Source: Luteimonas sp. MC1750
GTDB lineage: Bacteria > Pseudomonadota > Gammaproteobacteria > Xanthomonadales > Xanthomonadaceae
Direction of reading: 5' to 3'
NCBI RefSeq assembly: GCF_016615955.1
Contig: NZ_CP067113.1
Coordinates: 744,001 to 808,000 of the forward strand
DNA length: 64,000 nt
Shown here one piece after another: positions 49,192 to 58,407 of this stretch. Position 1 is the stretch's first letter. Each line of letters starts with the position of its first letter. The notes below the pieces were generated by a model that saw only the letters and a program-made list of their open reading frames with translations, searched no databases and was not told where the DNA came from. The translations under genes were made by a program, and so were the position numbers.

Positions 49192-50412
49192 ATGGAGCTC
49201 ACCGAAAAACTCGCGGTCCTGGCCGATGCCGCCAAGTACGATGCCTCCTGTTCGTCGAGCGGCGGCGCGAAGCGTGACTCCCGCGGCACCGGCGGCATCG
49301 GCTCCAACGAGGGCAGCGGCATCTGCCACGCGTACGCGCCGGACGGGCGCTGCATTTCGCTGCTGAAGATCCTGCTGACCAACTTCTGCATCTACGACTG
49401 CGCCTACTGCATCAACCGGCGCAGCTCGAACGTGCGCCGCGCGCGCTTCAGCGTCGACGAAGTGGTGCGGCTGACGATGGACTTCTACCGGCGCAACTAC
49501 ATCGAAGGCCTGTTCCTGTCGTCCGGCATCATCCGCTCCAGCGACTACACCATGGAGATGCTGGTCGAGGTCGCGCGCCGGCTGCGGGTGGAGGAGCGCT
49601 TCCGCGGCTACATCCACCTGAAGACGATTCCCGACGCGTCGCCAGAGCTGCTTTCGGCCGCCGGGCGCTGGGCCGATCGCCTCAGCATCAACGTCGAGCT
49701 GCCCACCGAGGGCGGGCTGAAAGCGCTCGCACCGGAGAAGGACGCGCAGGACATCCGCCGTTCGATGGGCCGGCTGCGCCTGGGTATCGACGAGGCCAAG
49801 GCCGAGAAGAAGGCGCCGCGCTTCGCGCCCGCGGGGCAGAGCACGCAGATGATCGTCGGCGCCGATCCCGCCAGCGACCGCGACGTGCTGGAAACCAGCA
49901 GCACGCTGTACGCGAGCTATGGGCTCAAGCGCGTGTACTTTTCCGCCTTCAGCCCGATCCCCGACGCCTCGCGCGCGCTGCCGCTGCGGCCGCCGCCGCT
50001 GATGCGCGAACACCGGCTCTACCAGGCCGACTGGCTGATGCGCTTCTATGGCTTCGACGTGGGCGAGATCGCGCCGGCCGGCAACGACGGCATGCTCGAC
50101 CTCGACATCGACCCGAAGCTGGCCTGGGCGCTGCGCCACCGCGAGCAGTTCCCGGTCGACCTGGACAGTGCGCCGCGCGAGATGCTGCTGCGCGTGCCCG
50201 GGCTCGGGGTGAAGACCGTGCGCCGTCTGCTGGCGATGCGCCGCCATCGCCACCTGCGCTATGCCGACCTGGTGAAGCTGGGAGTGTCGGTGTCGAAGGT
50301 CGCGCCCTTCGTGGCGACGCTCGACCATCGCCCGCGATCCGACGTCGACGGCGCGGTGCTGCGCGCGGCCGTCGCGCCGCCGCCGAAGCAGCCGGACCTG
50401 TTCGGACACTGA
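49192..50412 (+). CDS. Putative DNA modification/repair radical SAM protein
   Basis: 406 residues of a radical SAM family distantly related to spore photoproduct lyase. The cluster motif is Cys66-x3-Cys70-x2-Cys73 in NFCIYDCAYCINRRSSN. C-terminal helix-hairpin-helix PREMLLRVPGLGVKTVRRLLAMRR indicates DNA binding. It almost always occurs with a DUF4130/UDG partner and here overlaps it as TGATG. The target lesion is not known. The order of oxidoreductase, radical SAM, UdgX suggests one operon, although a 63-base gap precedes this gene. Confidence 0.92.
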   Translation: MELTEKLAVLADAAKYDASCSSSGGAKRDSRGTGGIGSNEGSGICHAYAPDGRCISLLKILLTNFCIYDCAYCINRRSSNVRRARFSVDEVVRLTMDFYRRNYIEGLFLSSGIIRSSDYTMEMLVEVARRLRVEERFRGYIHLKTIPDASPELLSAAGRWADRLSINVELPTEGGLKALAPEKDAQDIRRSMGRLRLGIDEAKAEKKAPRFAPAGQSTQMIVGADPASDRDVLETSSTLYASYGLKRVYFSAFSPIPDASRALPLRPPPLMREHRLYQADWLMRFYGFDVGEIAPAGNDGMLDLDIDPKLAWALRHREQFPVDLDSAPREMLLRVPGLGVKTVRRLLAMRRHRHLRYADLVKLGVSVSKVAPFVATLDHRPRSDVDGAVLRAAVAPPPKQPDLFGH

Positions 50413-51959
50413 TGCGCCGGGTGGAGCTGTCCGACGGCGCCGACCTCGCGCAGTGGCGCGAGGCGGCACGCGCGCTGCTGGCCGATGGCGTGCCGCCCGA
50501 CCAGGTGCTGTGGCCGGGTGGCGCGCAGGACGACCTGCTCGGCGCGGGCGCGGACATGTTCGAGCGAAGCGTTCCCGCACAGCCCGGCGTCGCTGTCGCG
50601 CGTCGCCGCGTGGCTTCGGAGCCGCGGGTGCCGCGCGAATTCCTCGAGCTTGCCGGCCTCGTCCTCGCCCACGCCGACCCGCGCCGCCACGCGCTGCTCT
50701 ATCGGCTGCTGTGGCGCATCGCCCACGGCGAGCGCGCGCTGCTGGCGATGGTCACCGACGACGACGTGGCCTGGGCACGGCACGCGGCCAAGGCGGTCAG
50801 CCGCGAGAAGCACAAGATGAAGGCCTTCGTGCGCTTCCGCGAAGTGGCGGACGGGCAGGGCGCCGTGTACGTGGCCTGGTTCGAGCCGGAGCACGACGTG
50901 CTGCCGCAGGTCGCGCCGTTCTTCGTGCGCCGCTTCGCCGGCATGCGCTGGTCGATCCTGACGCCGGCGCGCAGCGCGCACTGGGACGGGGCGACCCTGC
51001 ACCTGGGCGACGGCGCGCGCCGCGGCGACGCGCCCGCGGGCGATGGGCTGGAAGACCTCTGGCGGGTGTACTACGCGAACATCTTCAACCCGGCGCGCCT
51101 GAAGGTGGGTGCGATGGTCAAGGAGATGCCGGTGCGCTACTGGAAGAACATGCCGGAGGCCGCGCTGATCCCGGCCCTGGTGCGTGATGCCGGCACGCGC
51201 ATGCAGGCGATGGTGGACGCGGCGCCCACGGTGCCGCAGAAGATCTTTCCCGCGCCGCTGGAGACGCCGGGCACCCGCCGCGCGGACGCGGCCCGCCTGC
51301 GGGAACGCGGCGTGCCCGCCATGCCGGGCACGCCGCGCGAGCCAGGCGGGAGCCGTCCCGCCGACGTCGCGCCCGCACTGCCGGCGCTGCAGGCCGCCGT
51401 CTCCGCCTGCCGCGCGTGCCCGCTGTGGCAGCCCGCCACCCAGGCCGTGCCCGGCGAGGGTCCTGCCGACGCCCGGATCATGGTCGTCGGCGAGCAGCCA
51501 GGCGACCGCGAGGATCTTGTGGGCCGCCCCTTCGTCGGACCGGCCGGCCAACTGCTCGACCGCGCGCTGGCCGAGGCCGGCATCGCGCGCGACGCGCTGT
51601 ACCTCACCAACGCGGTGAAGCACTTCAAGTTCCGGCCGACCGGAAAGCGCCGGCTGCATGTCCGCGCGGACGCCGCGGAGCAGACCGCCTGCCGTCCCTG
51701 GCTCGAGGCCGAGCTGGCCGCCGTGCGTCCGCGGATGGTGCTCTGCCTCGGTGCGACGGCCGCTCAGGCGATGCTGGGGCGCGGCTTCGCGCTGCTGTCG
51801 GGGCGCGGGCGCTGGTACCGGCTGGAGGATGGCCTGCAGGTGCTGCCGACCGTGCACCCCTCGTGGCTGCTGCGCCTGTCCGATGCGGAGCGCGCCGCCG
51901 CCTGGCCCGGCTTCATCGCCGACGTTCGCCTGCTCCAGACCGCGGCCACGCTAGCCTGA
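50412..51959 (+). CDS. DUF4130-UdgX fusion (uracil-DNA cross-linking glycosylase family)
   Basis: 515 residues. N-terminal DUF4130 (about residues 80-250, LVLAHADPRRHALLYRLLWRI...VSREKHKMKAFVRFRE) is joined to a UdgX-type uracil-DNA glycosylase domain: VVGEQPGDREDLVGRPFVGPAGQLLD, LTNAVKHFKF, the UdgX signature KRRLH with His416, and the closing TVHPSWLLR. In mycobacterial UdgX the His of KRRIH bonds covalently to the abasic site after uracil removal. The signature is intact here. Four cysteines around CRACPLW precede the domain and may hold an iron-sulfur cluster. It is coupled to the radical SAM gene. Confidence 0.92.
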   Translation: MRRVELSDGADLAQWREAARALLADGVPPDQVLWPGGAQDDLLGAGADMFERSVPAQPGVAVARRRVASEPRVPREFLELAGLVLAHADPRRHALLYRLLWRIAHGERALLAMVTDDDVAWARHAAKAVSREKHKMKAFVRFREVADGQGAVYVAWFEPEHDVLPQVAPFFVRRFAGMRWSILTPARSAHWDGATLHLGDGARRGDAPAGDGLEDLWRVYYANIFNPARLKVGAMVKEMPVRYWKNMPEAALIPALVRDAGTRMQAMVDAAPTVPQKIFPAPLETPGTRRADAARLRERGVPAMPGTPREPGGSRPADVAPALPALQAAVSACRACPLWQPATQAVPGEGPADARIMVVGEQPGDREDLVGRPFVGPAGQLLDRALAEAGIARDALYLTNAVKHFKFRPTGKRRLHVRADAAEQTACRPWLEAELAAVRPRMVLCLGATAAQAMLGRGFALLSGRGRWYRLEDGLQVLPTVHPSWLLRLSDAERAAAWPGFIADVRLLQTAATLA

Positions 51960-51986
51960 GCCACTGGTTCGGACAAGGAGACTTCC

Positions 51987-52934
51987 ATGGGTCTGCTGGT
52001 CGATGGCACCTGGCGCGACACCTGGTACGACACCTCCGGCGACGGCGAATTCAAGCGCGAGGAGGCGACGTTCCGCGACTGGCTGAGCGCCGACGGCCGC
52101 GCCGGACCCGATGGCCAGCGCTGCCATCGCGCCGAAGCCGGCCGCTACCGGCTCTACGTCAGCTACGCCTGCCCCTGGGCGCACCGCACCCTGGTCGTGC
52201 GCGTGCTGAAGGGGCTCGAGGACCTGGTGCCGGTCTCGGTGGTGCACTGGAGGATGCTCGAGCACGGCTGGACCTTCGAGGACGGCCCGGGGGTGACCGG
52301 CGATCCGGTGATGGCCGCGCAGTACCTGCACCAGCTGTACACCCGCGCGCGCCCGGGCATGTCGGGTCGCGTGACCGTTCCGCTGCTGTGGGACCAGGCC
52401 ACGGACACGATCGTCAGCAACGAGTCCTCGGACATCATCCGCATGTTCAACACCGCCTACGACGCGCTGGGCGCGAAACCGGGCGACTACTGCCCGGAGG
52501 CGCTGCGCGCGGACATCGATGCGGTCAATGCCCGCGTCTATCGCGACGTCAACAACGGCGTGTACCGCGCCGGCTTCGCGACCACGCAGGCCGCCTATGA
52601 AGATGCGGTGCGGCCGCTGTTCGAGACCCTGGAGTGGCTCGAGCAGCGCCTGTCCGGGCGCGAGTGGCTGGTGGGCGACCGCCTCACCGAGGCCGACATC
52701 CGCCTCTTCACCACCCTGGTGCGTTTCGACGCGGTGTACCACGGCCACTTCAAGTGCAACCTGACGCGCGTCGCCGACCATCCCGCGCTCGCGGCCTTCA
52801 CCGCCAGGATGATGGCGCTGCCCGGCGTGGCCACAACCGTGCACTTCGACCACATCAAGCGTCATTACTACGAGAGCCACCGCACCATCAATCCGACCGG
52901 CATCGTGCCGCTGGGGCCGCTGCAGCCGTTCTGA
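51987..52934 (+). CDS. yqjG: Glutathionyl-hydroquinone reductase (YqjG/ECM4-like)
   Basis: 315 residues of the xi-class glutathione transferases, which remove glutathione from glutathionyl-hydroquinones. Catalytic Cys62 lies in [13 protein letters not shown]. Further marks are VTVPLLWD...[15 protein letters not shown], the C-terminal domain entry [23 protein letters not shown] and the family's [12 protein letters not shown] and [25 protein letters not shown] lies six bases before the ATG. Neighbouring catalase is also an oxidative-stress gene. Confidence 0.94.
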   Translation: MGLLVDGTWRDTWYDTSGDGEFKREEATFRDWLSADGRAGPDGQRCHRAEAGRYRLYVSYACPWAHRTLVVRVLKGLEDLVPVSVVHWRMLEHGWTFEDGPGVTGDPVMAAQYLHQLYTRARPGMSGRVTVPLLWDQATDTIVSNESSDIIRMFNTAYDALGAKPGDYCPEALRADIDAVNARVYRDVNNGVYRAGFATTQAAYEDAVRPLFETLEWLEQRLSGREWLVGDRLTEADIRLFTTLVRFDAVYHGHFKCNLTRVADHPALAAFTARMMALPGVATTVHFDHIKRHYYESHRTINPTGIVPLGPLQPF

Positions 52935-53004
52935 GCGGTGCGTTGAACGGACTTTTAACGGCGACGGGGGCCAGCATGGCGGGACCGCCCACAAGGAGAG
53001 GCCC

Positions 53005-54504
53005 ATGGCTGCCCGCGACGACACGCGATCCACCGGTTCCACGATGAGCACCGGTGCGCCCGCGCCCAGCGACCGCAACTCGCTCACCATCGGCGCCGAT
53101 GGCCCGATCGTCCTGCACGACGTGCACTTCCTCGAGCAGATGGCGCACTTCAACCGCGAGAAGGTGCCCGAGCGCCAGCCGCATGCGAAGGGGGCCGGTG
53201 CCTTCGGTGTGTTCGAGACCAGCGAGGACGTGTCGAAGTACACGAAGGCGGCACTGTTCCAGCCGGGTGCGAAGACCGACCTGCTGCTGCGCTTCTCCAC
53301 GGTCGCCGGCGAGATGGGCAGCCCCGACACCTGGCGCGACGTGCGTGGCTTTTCGCTGAAGTTCTATACCAGCGAAGGCAACTACGACCTGGTGGGCAAC
53401 AACACCCCGGTGTTCTTCGTGCGCGACCCGATGAAGTTCCCGCACTTCATCCGCAGCCAGAAGCGCCTGCCCGACTCGGGGCTGCGCGACAACCACATGC
53501 AGTGGGACTTCTGGTCGAGCAACCCGGAGAGCGCCCACCAGGTGACCTATCTGATGGGCCCGCGCGGCCTGCCGCGGACCTGGCGCAACATGAACGGCTA
53601 CGGCTCGCACACCTACATGTGGATCAACGCTGCCGGCGAGCGCTTCTTCGTGAAGTACCACTTCCATACGCGGCAGGGCATGGAATTCTTCAGCAACGCC
53701 GAGGCCATGGAGATGGCCGGGCGCGATGCCGACTTCCACCGCCGCGACCTGTTCGACGCCATCGCGCGCGGCGAGCACCCGGAGTGGGTGCTGTCGGTGC
53801 AGGTCATGCCCTACGAGGAGGCCAAGGGCTATCGCTTCAATCCGTTCGACCTGACCAAGGTCTGGCCGCATGGCGACTATCCGCTGATCCGGGTCGGCAC
53901 GCTGCGGCTGGACCGCAACCCGGAGAACTTCTTCGCCCAGATCGAACAGGCGGCGTTCTCGCCGGGCAACACCGTGCCGGGCATCGGCCTGTCGCCGGAC
54001 AAGATGCTGCTGGGCCGCGCGTTCGCCTACAACGACGCCCAGCGCAACCGCATCGGCACCAACTTCCACCAGCTGCCGGTCAACCAGCCGAAGGTGCCCG
54101 TCAACACCTACCAGTTCGATGGCCAGATGGCCTACCACCACAGCGGCGCCGCGCCGGTGCACGCGCCCAACAGCGGCGGTCGTCCCTGGGCGGATGCGAC
54201 GGGCAGGATGGAGGACGGCTGGGAAGCGGACGGGCAGATGGTGCGCAGCGCCTACACGCTGCGCGCCGACGACGACGATTTCAGCCAGCCCGGCACCCTG
54301 GTACGCGAAGTGTTCAACGAGGCCGAACGCAGCGCGCTGGTCGAAACCGTGTCCGGCTCGTTGCTGGGCGGCGTGCGCAGCCCGGTGCTGGAGCGCGCGC
54401 TGGACTACTGGAACTCGATCGATCCCGACGTCGGCCAGCGCATCGCCGAGAAGGTGCGCAGCGGCGGCGCCGCCGAACCCGCGGCGGGGATGAGCGAAGC
54501 CTGA
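53005..54504 (+). CDS. katA: Monofunctional haem catalase
   Basis: 499-residue small-subunit (clade 3) catalase that breaks down hydrogen peroxide. The distal His lies in [14 protein letters not shown] (His60). [42 protein letters not shown] with the active-site Asn, and [17 protein letters not shown] containing the haem-ligand Tyr follow. AAGGAG precedes the ATG by six bases. A strong terminator follows, so it is probably transcribed alone. Its control is not visible, as no clear OxyR site was identified. Confidence 0.96.
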   Translation: MAARDDTRSTGSTMSTGAPAPSDRNSLTIGADGPIVLHDVHFLEQMAHFNREKVPERQPHAKGAGAFGVFETSEDVSKYTKAALFQPGAKTDLLLRFSTVAGEMGSPDTWRDVRGFSLKFYTSEGNYDLVGNNTPVFFVRDPMKFPHFIRSQKRLPDSGLRDNHMQWDFWSSNPESAHQVTYLMGPRGLPRTWRNMNGYGSHTYMWINAAGERFFVKYHFHTRQGMEFFSNAEAMEMAGRDADFHRRDLFDAIARGEHPEWVLSVQVMPYEEAKGYRFNPFDLTKVWPHGDYPLIRVGTLRLDRNPENFFAQIEQAAFSPGNTVPGIGLSPDKMLLGRAFAYNDAQRNRIGTNFHQLPVNQPKVPVNTYQFDGQMAYHHSGAAPVHAPNSGGRPWADATGRMEDGWEADGQMVRSAYTLRADDDDFSQPGTLVREVFNEAERSALVETVSGSLLGGVRSPVLERALDYWNSIDPDVGQRIAEKVRSGGAAEPAAGMSEA

Positions 54505-54551
54505 GGCACGCAAGGCACCGCCGGGCCGCGGCCTCCGCACCGCGGATACGA

Positions 54552-54576
54552 CGACGCCCCCGTCTCCGGGGGCGTC
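54552..54576 (+). terminator. Hairpin after katA
   Basis: CGACGCCCCC / GGGGGCGTCG stem with a short loop followed by CCTCGTTTCG. The U-tract is weak, and it lies between convergent genes, so it may serve both. Confidence 0.65.
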
Positions 54577-54627
54577 GCCTCGTTTCGTGCCCGGCAGCAA
54601 TTCATGCCGGGCGGCAGTGTCGAGCGC

Positions 54628-54894
54628 TTAGCGCTGGTCGCGACGCTGGCCGTCCTGGCCCTGCTGCTGGCCTTGGGTGCCCTGCTGGTTCTGGCTGCGC
54701 TGTCCCTGCTCCTGCTGGTTCTGCTGCTGCCCCTGGGTGCGCTGTCCCTGCTGACCCTGTTCTCCTTGCTGGCCCTGACCCTGCTGGCCCTGACCCTGCT
54801 GGCCCTGGCCCTGCTGGCGCTGCTGTTGGCCCTGCTGGCCCTGGCCCTGCTGGTTCTGCTGGTTGCGTTCGTTTTCGTTCTGCTGGTTGGCCAT
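54628..54894 (-). CDS. Gln/Gly-rich repeat protein
   Basis: 88 residues beginning MANQQNENERNQQNQQGQG. The rest is almost entirely Q, G, N, R and E in short QGQQ/QGQGQQ-type repeats, ending GQDGQRRDQR. No hydrophobic residues, so it should be disordered, and the Q/N-rich composition is prion-like. The start at 54894 has GGAG nine bases upstream. The sense frame on the other strand would be a monotonous Leu/Ala repeat and is rejected. No family recognised. Confidence 0.65.
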   Translation of the reverse strand: MANQQNENERNQQNQQGQGQQGQQQRQQGQGQQGQGQQGQGQQGEQGQQGQRTQGQQQNQQEQGQRSQNQQGTQGQQQGQDGQRRDQR

Positions 54895-54989
54895 GATCGT
54901 CTGCTCCGCTGGGGGAATGTCGCCGGATCCGCGACAGGCCCAGATAGCGCCACGCGCCATGAGGTGAGCGTGACCCGCGCACGCGGGTG

Positions 54990-55006
54990 CCTGAAAAACT
55001 TTCAGG
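54990..55006. promoter_or_regulatory. Palindrome CCTGAAA-AAC-TTTCAGG
   Basis: Perfect seven-base inverted repeat with a three-base centre in the interval between the divergent Q/G-rich gene and the NtrC-like gene. A second palindrome, ACCCGCG-CA-CGCGGGT, lies just before it. Either may be an operator. The interval 54895-55122 contains no other gene. Confidence 0.4.
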
Positions 55007-55122
55007 ACGGGTCAGGCCCGACCCGTTCACGCTGCGCCGCCCGGGCGCGAGACACGGGCTTAACCGCACGCTGGCTATCTTCCGGTGCAGGTGCCGTGTC
55101 AACCGCGTGGAGCCCCTGATCA

Positions 55123-56475
55123 ATGCAGCCAACGGTCTTCATCCTCGACGACGATCCTGCATTCACCCGTGCCCTCTCGCAGCTTGCCTGCACCGAGGGC
55201 TACCAGGTTCAGGTCGCGCACACGCTGGGCGAGGCCCACGAGCTGCTCGGTCGGCATCGCGCCGACCTGCTGATCCTCGATCTCGATCTCCCCGATGGCA
55301 GCGGGCTCGGCCTGCTCGAGGAGCTCGACATGTCGCAGCATGGCCAGGTCGCCATCGTGACCGGCAATCCGACACTGGACACTGCACGTCGTGCAGTGGG
55401 CTCGCCGGTGGTCGAGTACCTGCTCAAGCCGGTCCGCGTCGAGCAGCTCGAGTCGCTGCTGCGGCGGACGATGCTGCGCCACTGGCCCGAACCGCCGGCC
55501 GAGGCCAGATCGATCCTGGATCGCCTGGTCGGCAAGTCGCCGGCGATGCGCGAGGTCATGGACACCGTTTTCCGGATCGCCTCGAGCGATGCCCCGGTCC
55601 TGTTGATCGGCGAGAGCGGAACCGGCAAGGAGCGCGTCGCGCGAGCGGTGCATGAGGTGAGCGGACGCCAGGGCCGGTTCGTCGCGCTGGGATGCGACAG
55701 CCTTCCCGATGAAGGCCTGGGCCACGAGCTCTTCGGCAGCGTGTCCGATCCGGACGCGCGCCGGGACAACCACGCCGGGATCTTCGAACAGGCCGCGGGC
55801 GGCACGGTGTTCCTCGATCGCGTGACCGAGCTTCCGTCGTACCTGCAGGCGCAGCTGCTGCGTTTCATCGACAGTGGCGAAGTGAAGCGCATCGGCGCCG
55901 ACGATGGCGTACCCGCGGACGTGCGGCTCGTCTTCTCGACGACCATCGATCCCGCGGAGCGTATCGCCGAGGGCGGTTTCCGCGAGGACCTGTACTACGC
56001 CATCAGCGACTTCCGCCTCTGCCTGCCGCCGCTGCGCGAGCGCGGCGACGACGTCGTCCTGTTGGCCGGAGTGTTCATCCGTCGCCTCAACGAGCACTAC
56101 GGGCAGGCCAAGCGCCTCGCCCCGGGCGCCGAGCGCGAGCTGCTCGAGCACGACTGGCCGGGCAATATCCGCGAGCTCCGCGGCGCCGTGCAGCGCGCCT
56201 ACCTGCTGCAGCGTGGTGACCAGCTGCGCGTGCAGCCGCAGCCCCTGGTGCGCTGCGTGCCGCGTGTTTCCGGCGGCGCGTCCCTGTCGTTCGCCGTGGG
56301 CGACACGCTTGCCGAGCTCGAGCGGCGCGCCGTCCTCGCCACGCTTGAACACTTCGACAACGACAAGACCGCGGCCGCCAAGGCCCTCGGTGTCAGCGTC
56401 CGCACGATCTACAACCACTTGGCGCGCATCTCGGGCAAGGATCCGGTCGACCCGGATCCGCGCAAGGCGGCCTGA
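55123..56475 (+). CDS. NtrC-family response regulator with degenerate AAA+ domain
   Basis: 450 residues: receiver (about 1-120, phosphoacceptor Asp53), AAA+ domain (about 135-370) and a C-terminal Fis-type HTH (NDKTAAAKALGVSVRTIYNHLARI). Walker A LLIGESGTGKERVA is intact. Two departures matter: the GAFTGA loop that contacts sigma-54 is absent (the region reads LFGSVSDPDARRDNHAGIFEQ), and Walker B is GGTVFLDRV, with Arg233 in place of the catalytic Glu. It may still bind ATP but is unlikely to remodel sigma-54 holoenzyme, and may act as a repressor or sigma-70 regulator. It heads a signalling cluster. Confidence 0.9.
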   Translation: MQPTVFILDDDPAFTRALSQLACTEGYQVQVAHTLGEAHELLGRHRADLLILDLDLPDGSGLGLLEELDMSQHGQVAIVTGNPTLDTARRAVGSPVVEYLLKPVRVEQLESLLRRTMLRHWPEPPAEARSILDRLVGKSPAMREVMDTVFRIASSDAPVLLIGESGTGKERVARAVHEVSGRQGRFVALGCDSLPDEGLGHELFGSVSDPDARRDNHAGIFEQAAGGTVFLDRVTELPSYLQAQLLRFIDSGEVKRIGADDGVPADVRLVFSTTIDPAERIAEGGFREDLYYAISDFRLCLPPLRERGDDVVLLAGVFIRRLNEHYGQAKRLAPGAERELLEHDWPGNIRELRGAVQRAYLLQRGDQLRVQPQPLVRCVPRVSGGASLSFAVGDTLAELERRAVLATLEHFDNDKTAAAKALGVSVRTIYNHLARISGKDPVDPDPRKAA

Positions 56476-56509
56476 ACCCACGTGGCAGCGGTGGCTGCGC
56501 CCGGACGGC

Positions 56510-56752
56510 TCACTCGTCCTTCGTCGTGGGCTGCGGTCCGGACAGCAACTCGACTCCACGCTCGCAGGCTGCCTGGGTATCCACGAGCAGGGCCTCCGCG
56601 CGCTCCACGTCGCCTTGCGCGAGCAGCCGCCGGGCCACGACCACCGAGAGCAGCGCGCTATTGACCGCGTTGCGGAGGTCGTGTTCCCACGTCCCGGATC
56701 GCACACCTGCTGGGTCCCGGTCATCCACGCCCGCATCATGCCCCCGCGTCAA
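56510..56752 (-). CDS. Orphan DHp-like (histidine phosphotransfer-like) small protein
   Basis: Up to 80 residues from TTG at 56752, or 64 from an internal GTG at 56704 (MRSGTWEHDLRN after start); neither has a clear ribosome binding site. The core EHDLRNAVNSALLSVVVARRLLAQGDVERAEALLVDTQAACERGVELL looks like the two-helix DHp domain of a histidine kinase with an HDLRN H-box, but no ATP-binding domain follows. It is antisense-oriented between an NtrC-like regulator and a receiver protein. It could be a phosphotransfer partner or a decoy. Confidence 0.6.
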   Translation of the reverse strand: MTRGHDAGVDDRDPAGVRSGTWEHDLRNAVNSALLSVVVARRLLAQGDVERAEALLVDTQAACERGVELLSGPQPTTKDE

Positions 56753-56834
56753 CGTGGGCCATGCACAAGGACTTCACGCGCGCGTCCCGAAGGTGAGCGC
56801 CGACTTTGGCCAGCCCTGTCCCGGAGGACAGTCC

Positions 56835-57209
56835 ATGAGTGGATCTCCCCTGGCGCAGCGCCGCATCCTGGTGGTGGAGGACGAGGCCCTGCTGGCCGAG
56901 CTGCTGTGCGAAGAGTTGGCGGCCGTGGGCGCGTTGGTCGTTGGCCCGGCAGGAACGGTGCAGCACGCGCTGGAGATGATCGCGGCCGAAGCCCGGCTGG
57001 ACGCCGCGATCCTCGACGTCAATCTCGCCGGCGACTCGTCGGAGCCCGTCGCGGTCCAGCTTGCGGCGCTGGACGTCCCGGTGCTGCTCACCACCGGCTA
57101 CGACGCGGCGGCCTTGCCGCCCGCCCTGGTGCATCTGCCCCGATGGCGGAAGCCATCGACGTTCGAAGCACTGGTTGAAAAGCTCGCCCGGTTGCTTGGA
57201 TCGGCGTGA
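56835..57209 (+). CDS. Single-domain response regulator
   Basis: 124 residues, one receiver domain: RILVVEDEALLAELLCEELAAVGALVVGPAGTVQHAL, phosphoacceptor Asp in AAILDVNLAGD, LLTTGYD and the late RKPSTFEALVEKL. The acidic pocket is complete. The switch position has TTG and the conserved Lys is followed by Pro. No output domain. AGGA lies upstream of the ATG. It precedes the PAS kinase gene by 55 bases. Confidence 0.88.
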   Translation: MSGSPLAQRRILVVEDEALLAELLCEELAAVGALVVGPAGTVQHALEMIAAEARLDAAILDVNLAGDSSEPVAVQLAALDVPVLLTTGYDAAALPPALVHLPRWRKPSTFEALVEKLARLLGSA

Positions 57210-57264
57210 AGCCTTCTTCACCTCCCGGTGTTAGGGTCTCCGGCTTCCGAGCGGGGGGGCACGG

Positions 57265-58407
57265 ATGAACCGGCCACACGAATCACTGGACAACGACGCC
57301 GCGGGCATGGCGCTGCTGCTGCGCAGCTTGGTCGATTACGCGATCTACATGCTCGATGCGGATGGCTATGTCCGCAGCTGGAACACCGGTGGCGAACAGA
57401 TCAAGGGTTACAGCGCCAGCGAGATCGTCGGCCAGCACTTCTCGCGCTTCTATACGCCCGAGGACGTGGCGCTCGGGCTGCCGGAAGAAGGCCTGGCGGC
57501 GGCGCGCGACGCCGGCCGCTTCGAGGCCGAGGGCTGGCGCGTGCGCAAGGATGGCAGCCGCTTCCGCGCCAGCGTGGTGATCGATCCGGTGTACGAATCC
57601 GGCCGCCTGGTCGGATTCGCCAAGGTGACCCGCGACATCACCGAGCGCTACCACGCCGAACAGGCGCTGGAGCAGGCGCGCGAAGCCCTGCTCGAATCGC
57701 GGAAGATGGAGTCGGTCGGCAAGCTCACCCTCGGGCTGGCGCACGACTTCAACAACCTCATCACGATCATCGTCAACAGCCTGGAACTGATCGAGGGCCG
57801 TCCGACGGCCGATGCGCGCACGCGCATGCTGGCCGAGACCGCGCTGCAGGCCTGCGACCGCGGCGCGCTGCTGACGCGCCAGCTGCTGTCGTTCGGCCGC
57901 GGCCAGGCCCTGGCGCCGGAGCTGTGCGACATCAACCAGTTGCTGGAGGACTCGATGGATCTTTACCGACGCGCCTGCGCGGGCTCGGTGCAGGTTGAAC
58001 TGGAGCCCGCTGCGGGACTGCCACCGGTCTGGGTGGACCATGCGCAGTTCGAGGCGGCCATCCTCAACCTCGTGGCCAACAGCCGCGACGCGATGCCGGA
58101 TGGCGGCTGCATCCGGATCGGCACGCGTGCGCTGCAGACGCGCGACCCGGCGGCGGTGGGCGACAGCGAGCGCCTTCACGTGTGCGTGGAGGTGACCGAC
58201 GATGGCCAGGGCATCGCGCCCGACATCCAGCCACATGTCTTCGAGCCGTTCTTCACCACCAAGGAAGTCGGCAAGGGCAGCGGACTGGGGCTGAGCCAGG
58301 TGTTCGGCTTCGCCGCGCAGTCGGGCGGCTATGCCGAGCTGCACAGCCAGGTCGGGCAGGGCACCCGCGTGCGGATCTGCCTGCCGGTCGGCGAGGAGGC
58401 GGCATGA
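57265..58407 (+). CDS. PAS-domain sensor histidine kinase
   Basis: 380 residues. N-terminal PAS domain (about residues 20-135, AIYMLDADGYVRSWNTGGEQIKGYSASEIVGQHFSRFYTPED...DGSRFRASVVIDPV) needs no transmembrane segment, so the kinase is cytosolic. The DHp box is GLAHDFNNLITII (His160). The ATPase domain shows NLVANSRDAMPDGG (N box), DDGQGI (G1), FEPFFTTKEVGKGSGLGLS (F and G2). The HDFNN H-box is of the type paired with single receivers. The stop overlaps the start of the following receiver gene as ATGA. Confidence 0.93.
   Translation: MNRPHESLDNDAAGMALLLRSLVDYAIYMLDADGYVRSWNTGGEQIKGYSASEIVGQHFSRFYTPEDVALGLPEEGLAAARDAGRFEAEGWRVRKDGSRFRASVVIDPVYESGRLVGFAKVTRDITERYHAEQALEQAREALLESRKMESVGKLTLGLAHDFNNLITIIVNSLELIEGRPTADARTRMLAETALQACDRGALLTRQLLSFGRGQALAPELCDINQLLEDSMDLYRRACAGSVQVELEPAAGLPPVWVDHAQFEAAILNLVANSRDAMPDGGCIRIGTRALQTRDPAAVGDSERLHVCVEVTDDGQGIAPDIQPHVFEPFFTTKEVGKGSGLGLSQVFGFAAQSGGYAELHSQVGQGTRVRICLPVGEEAA

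Noticed and set aside
54604..55119. Plus-strand Leu/Ala-rich 171-residue frame
   Set aside because: Complement of the CAG-rich Q/G gene; hydrophobic repeat is an artefact.
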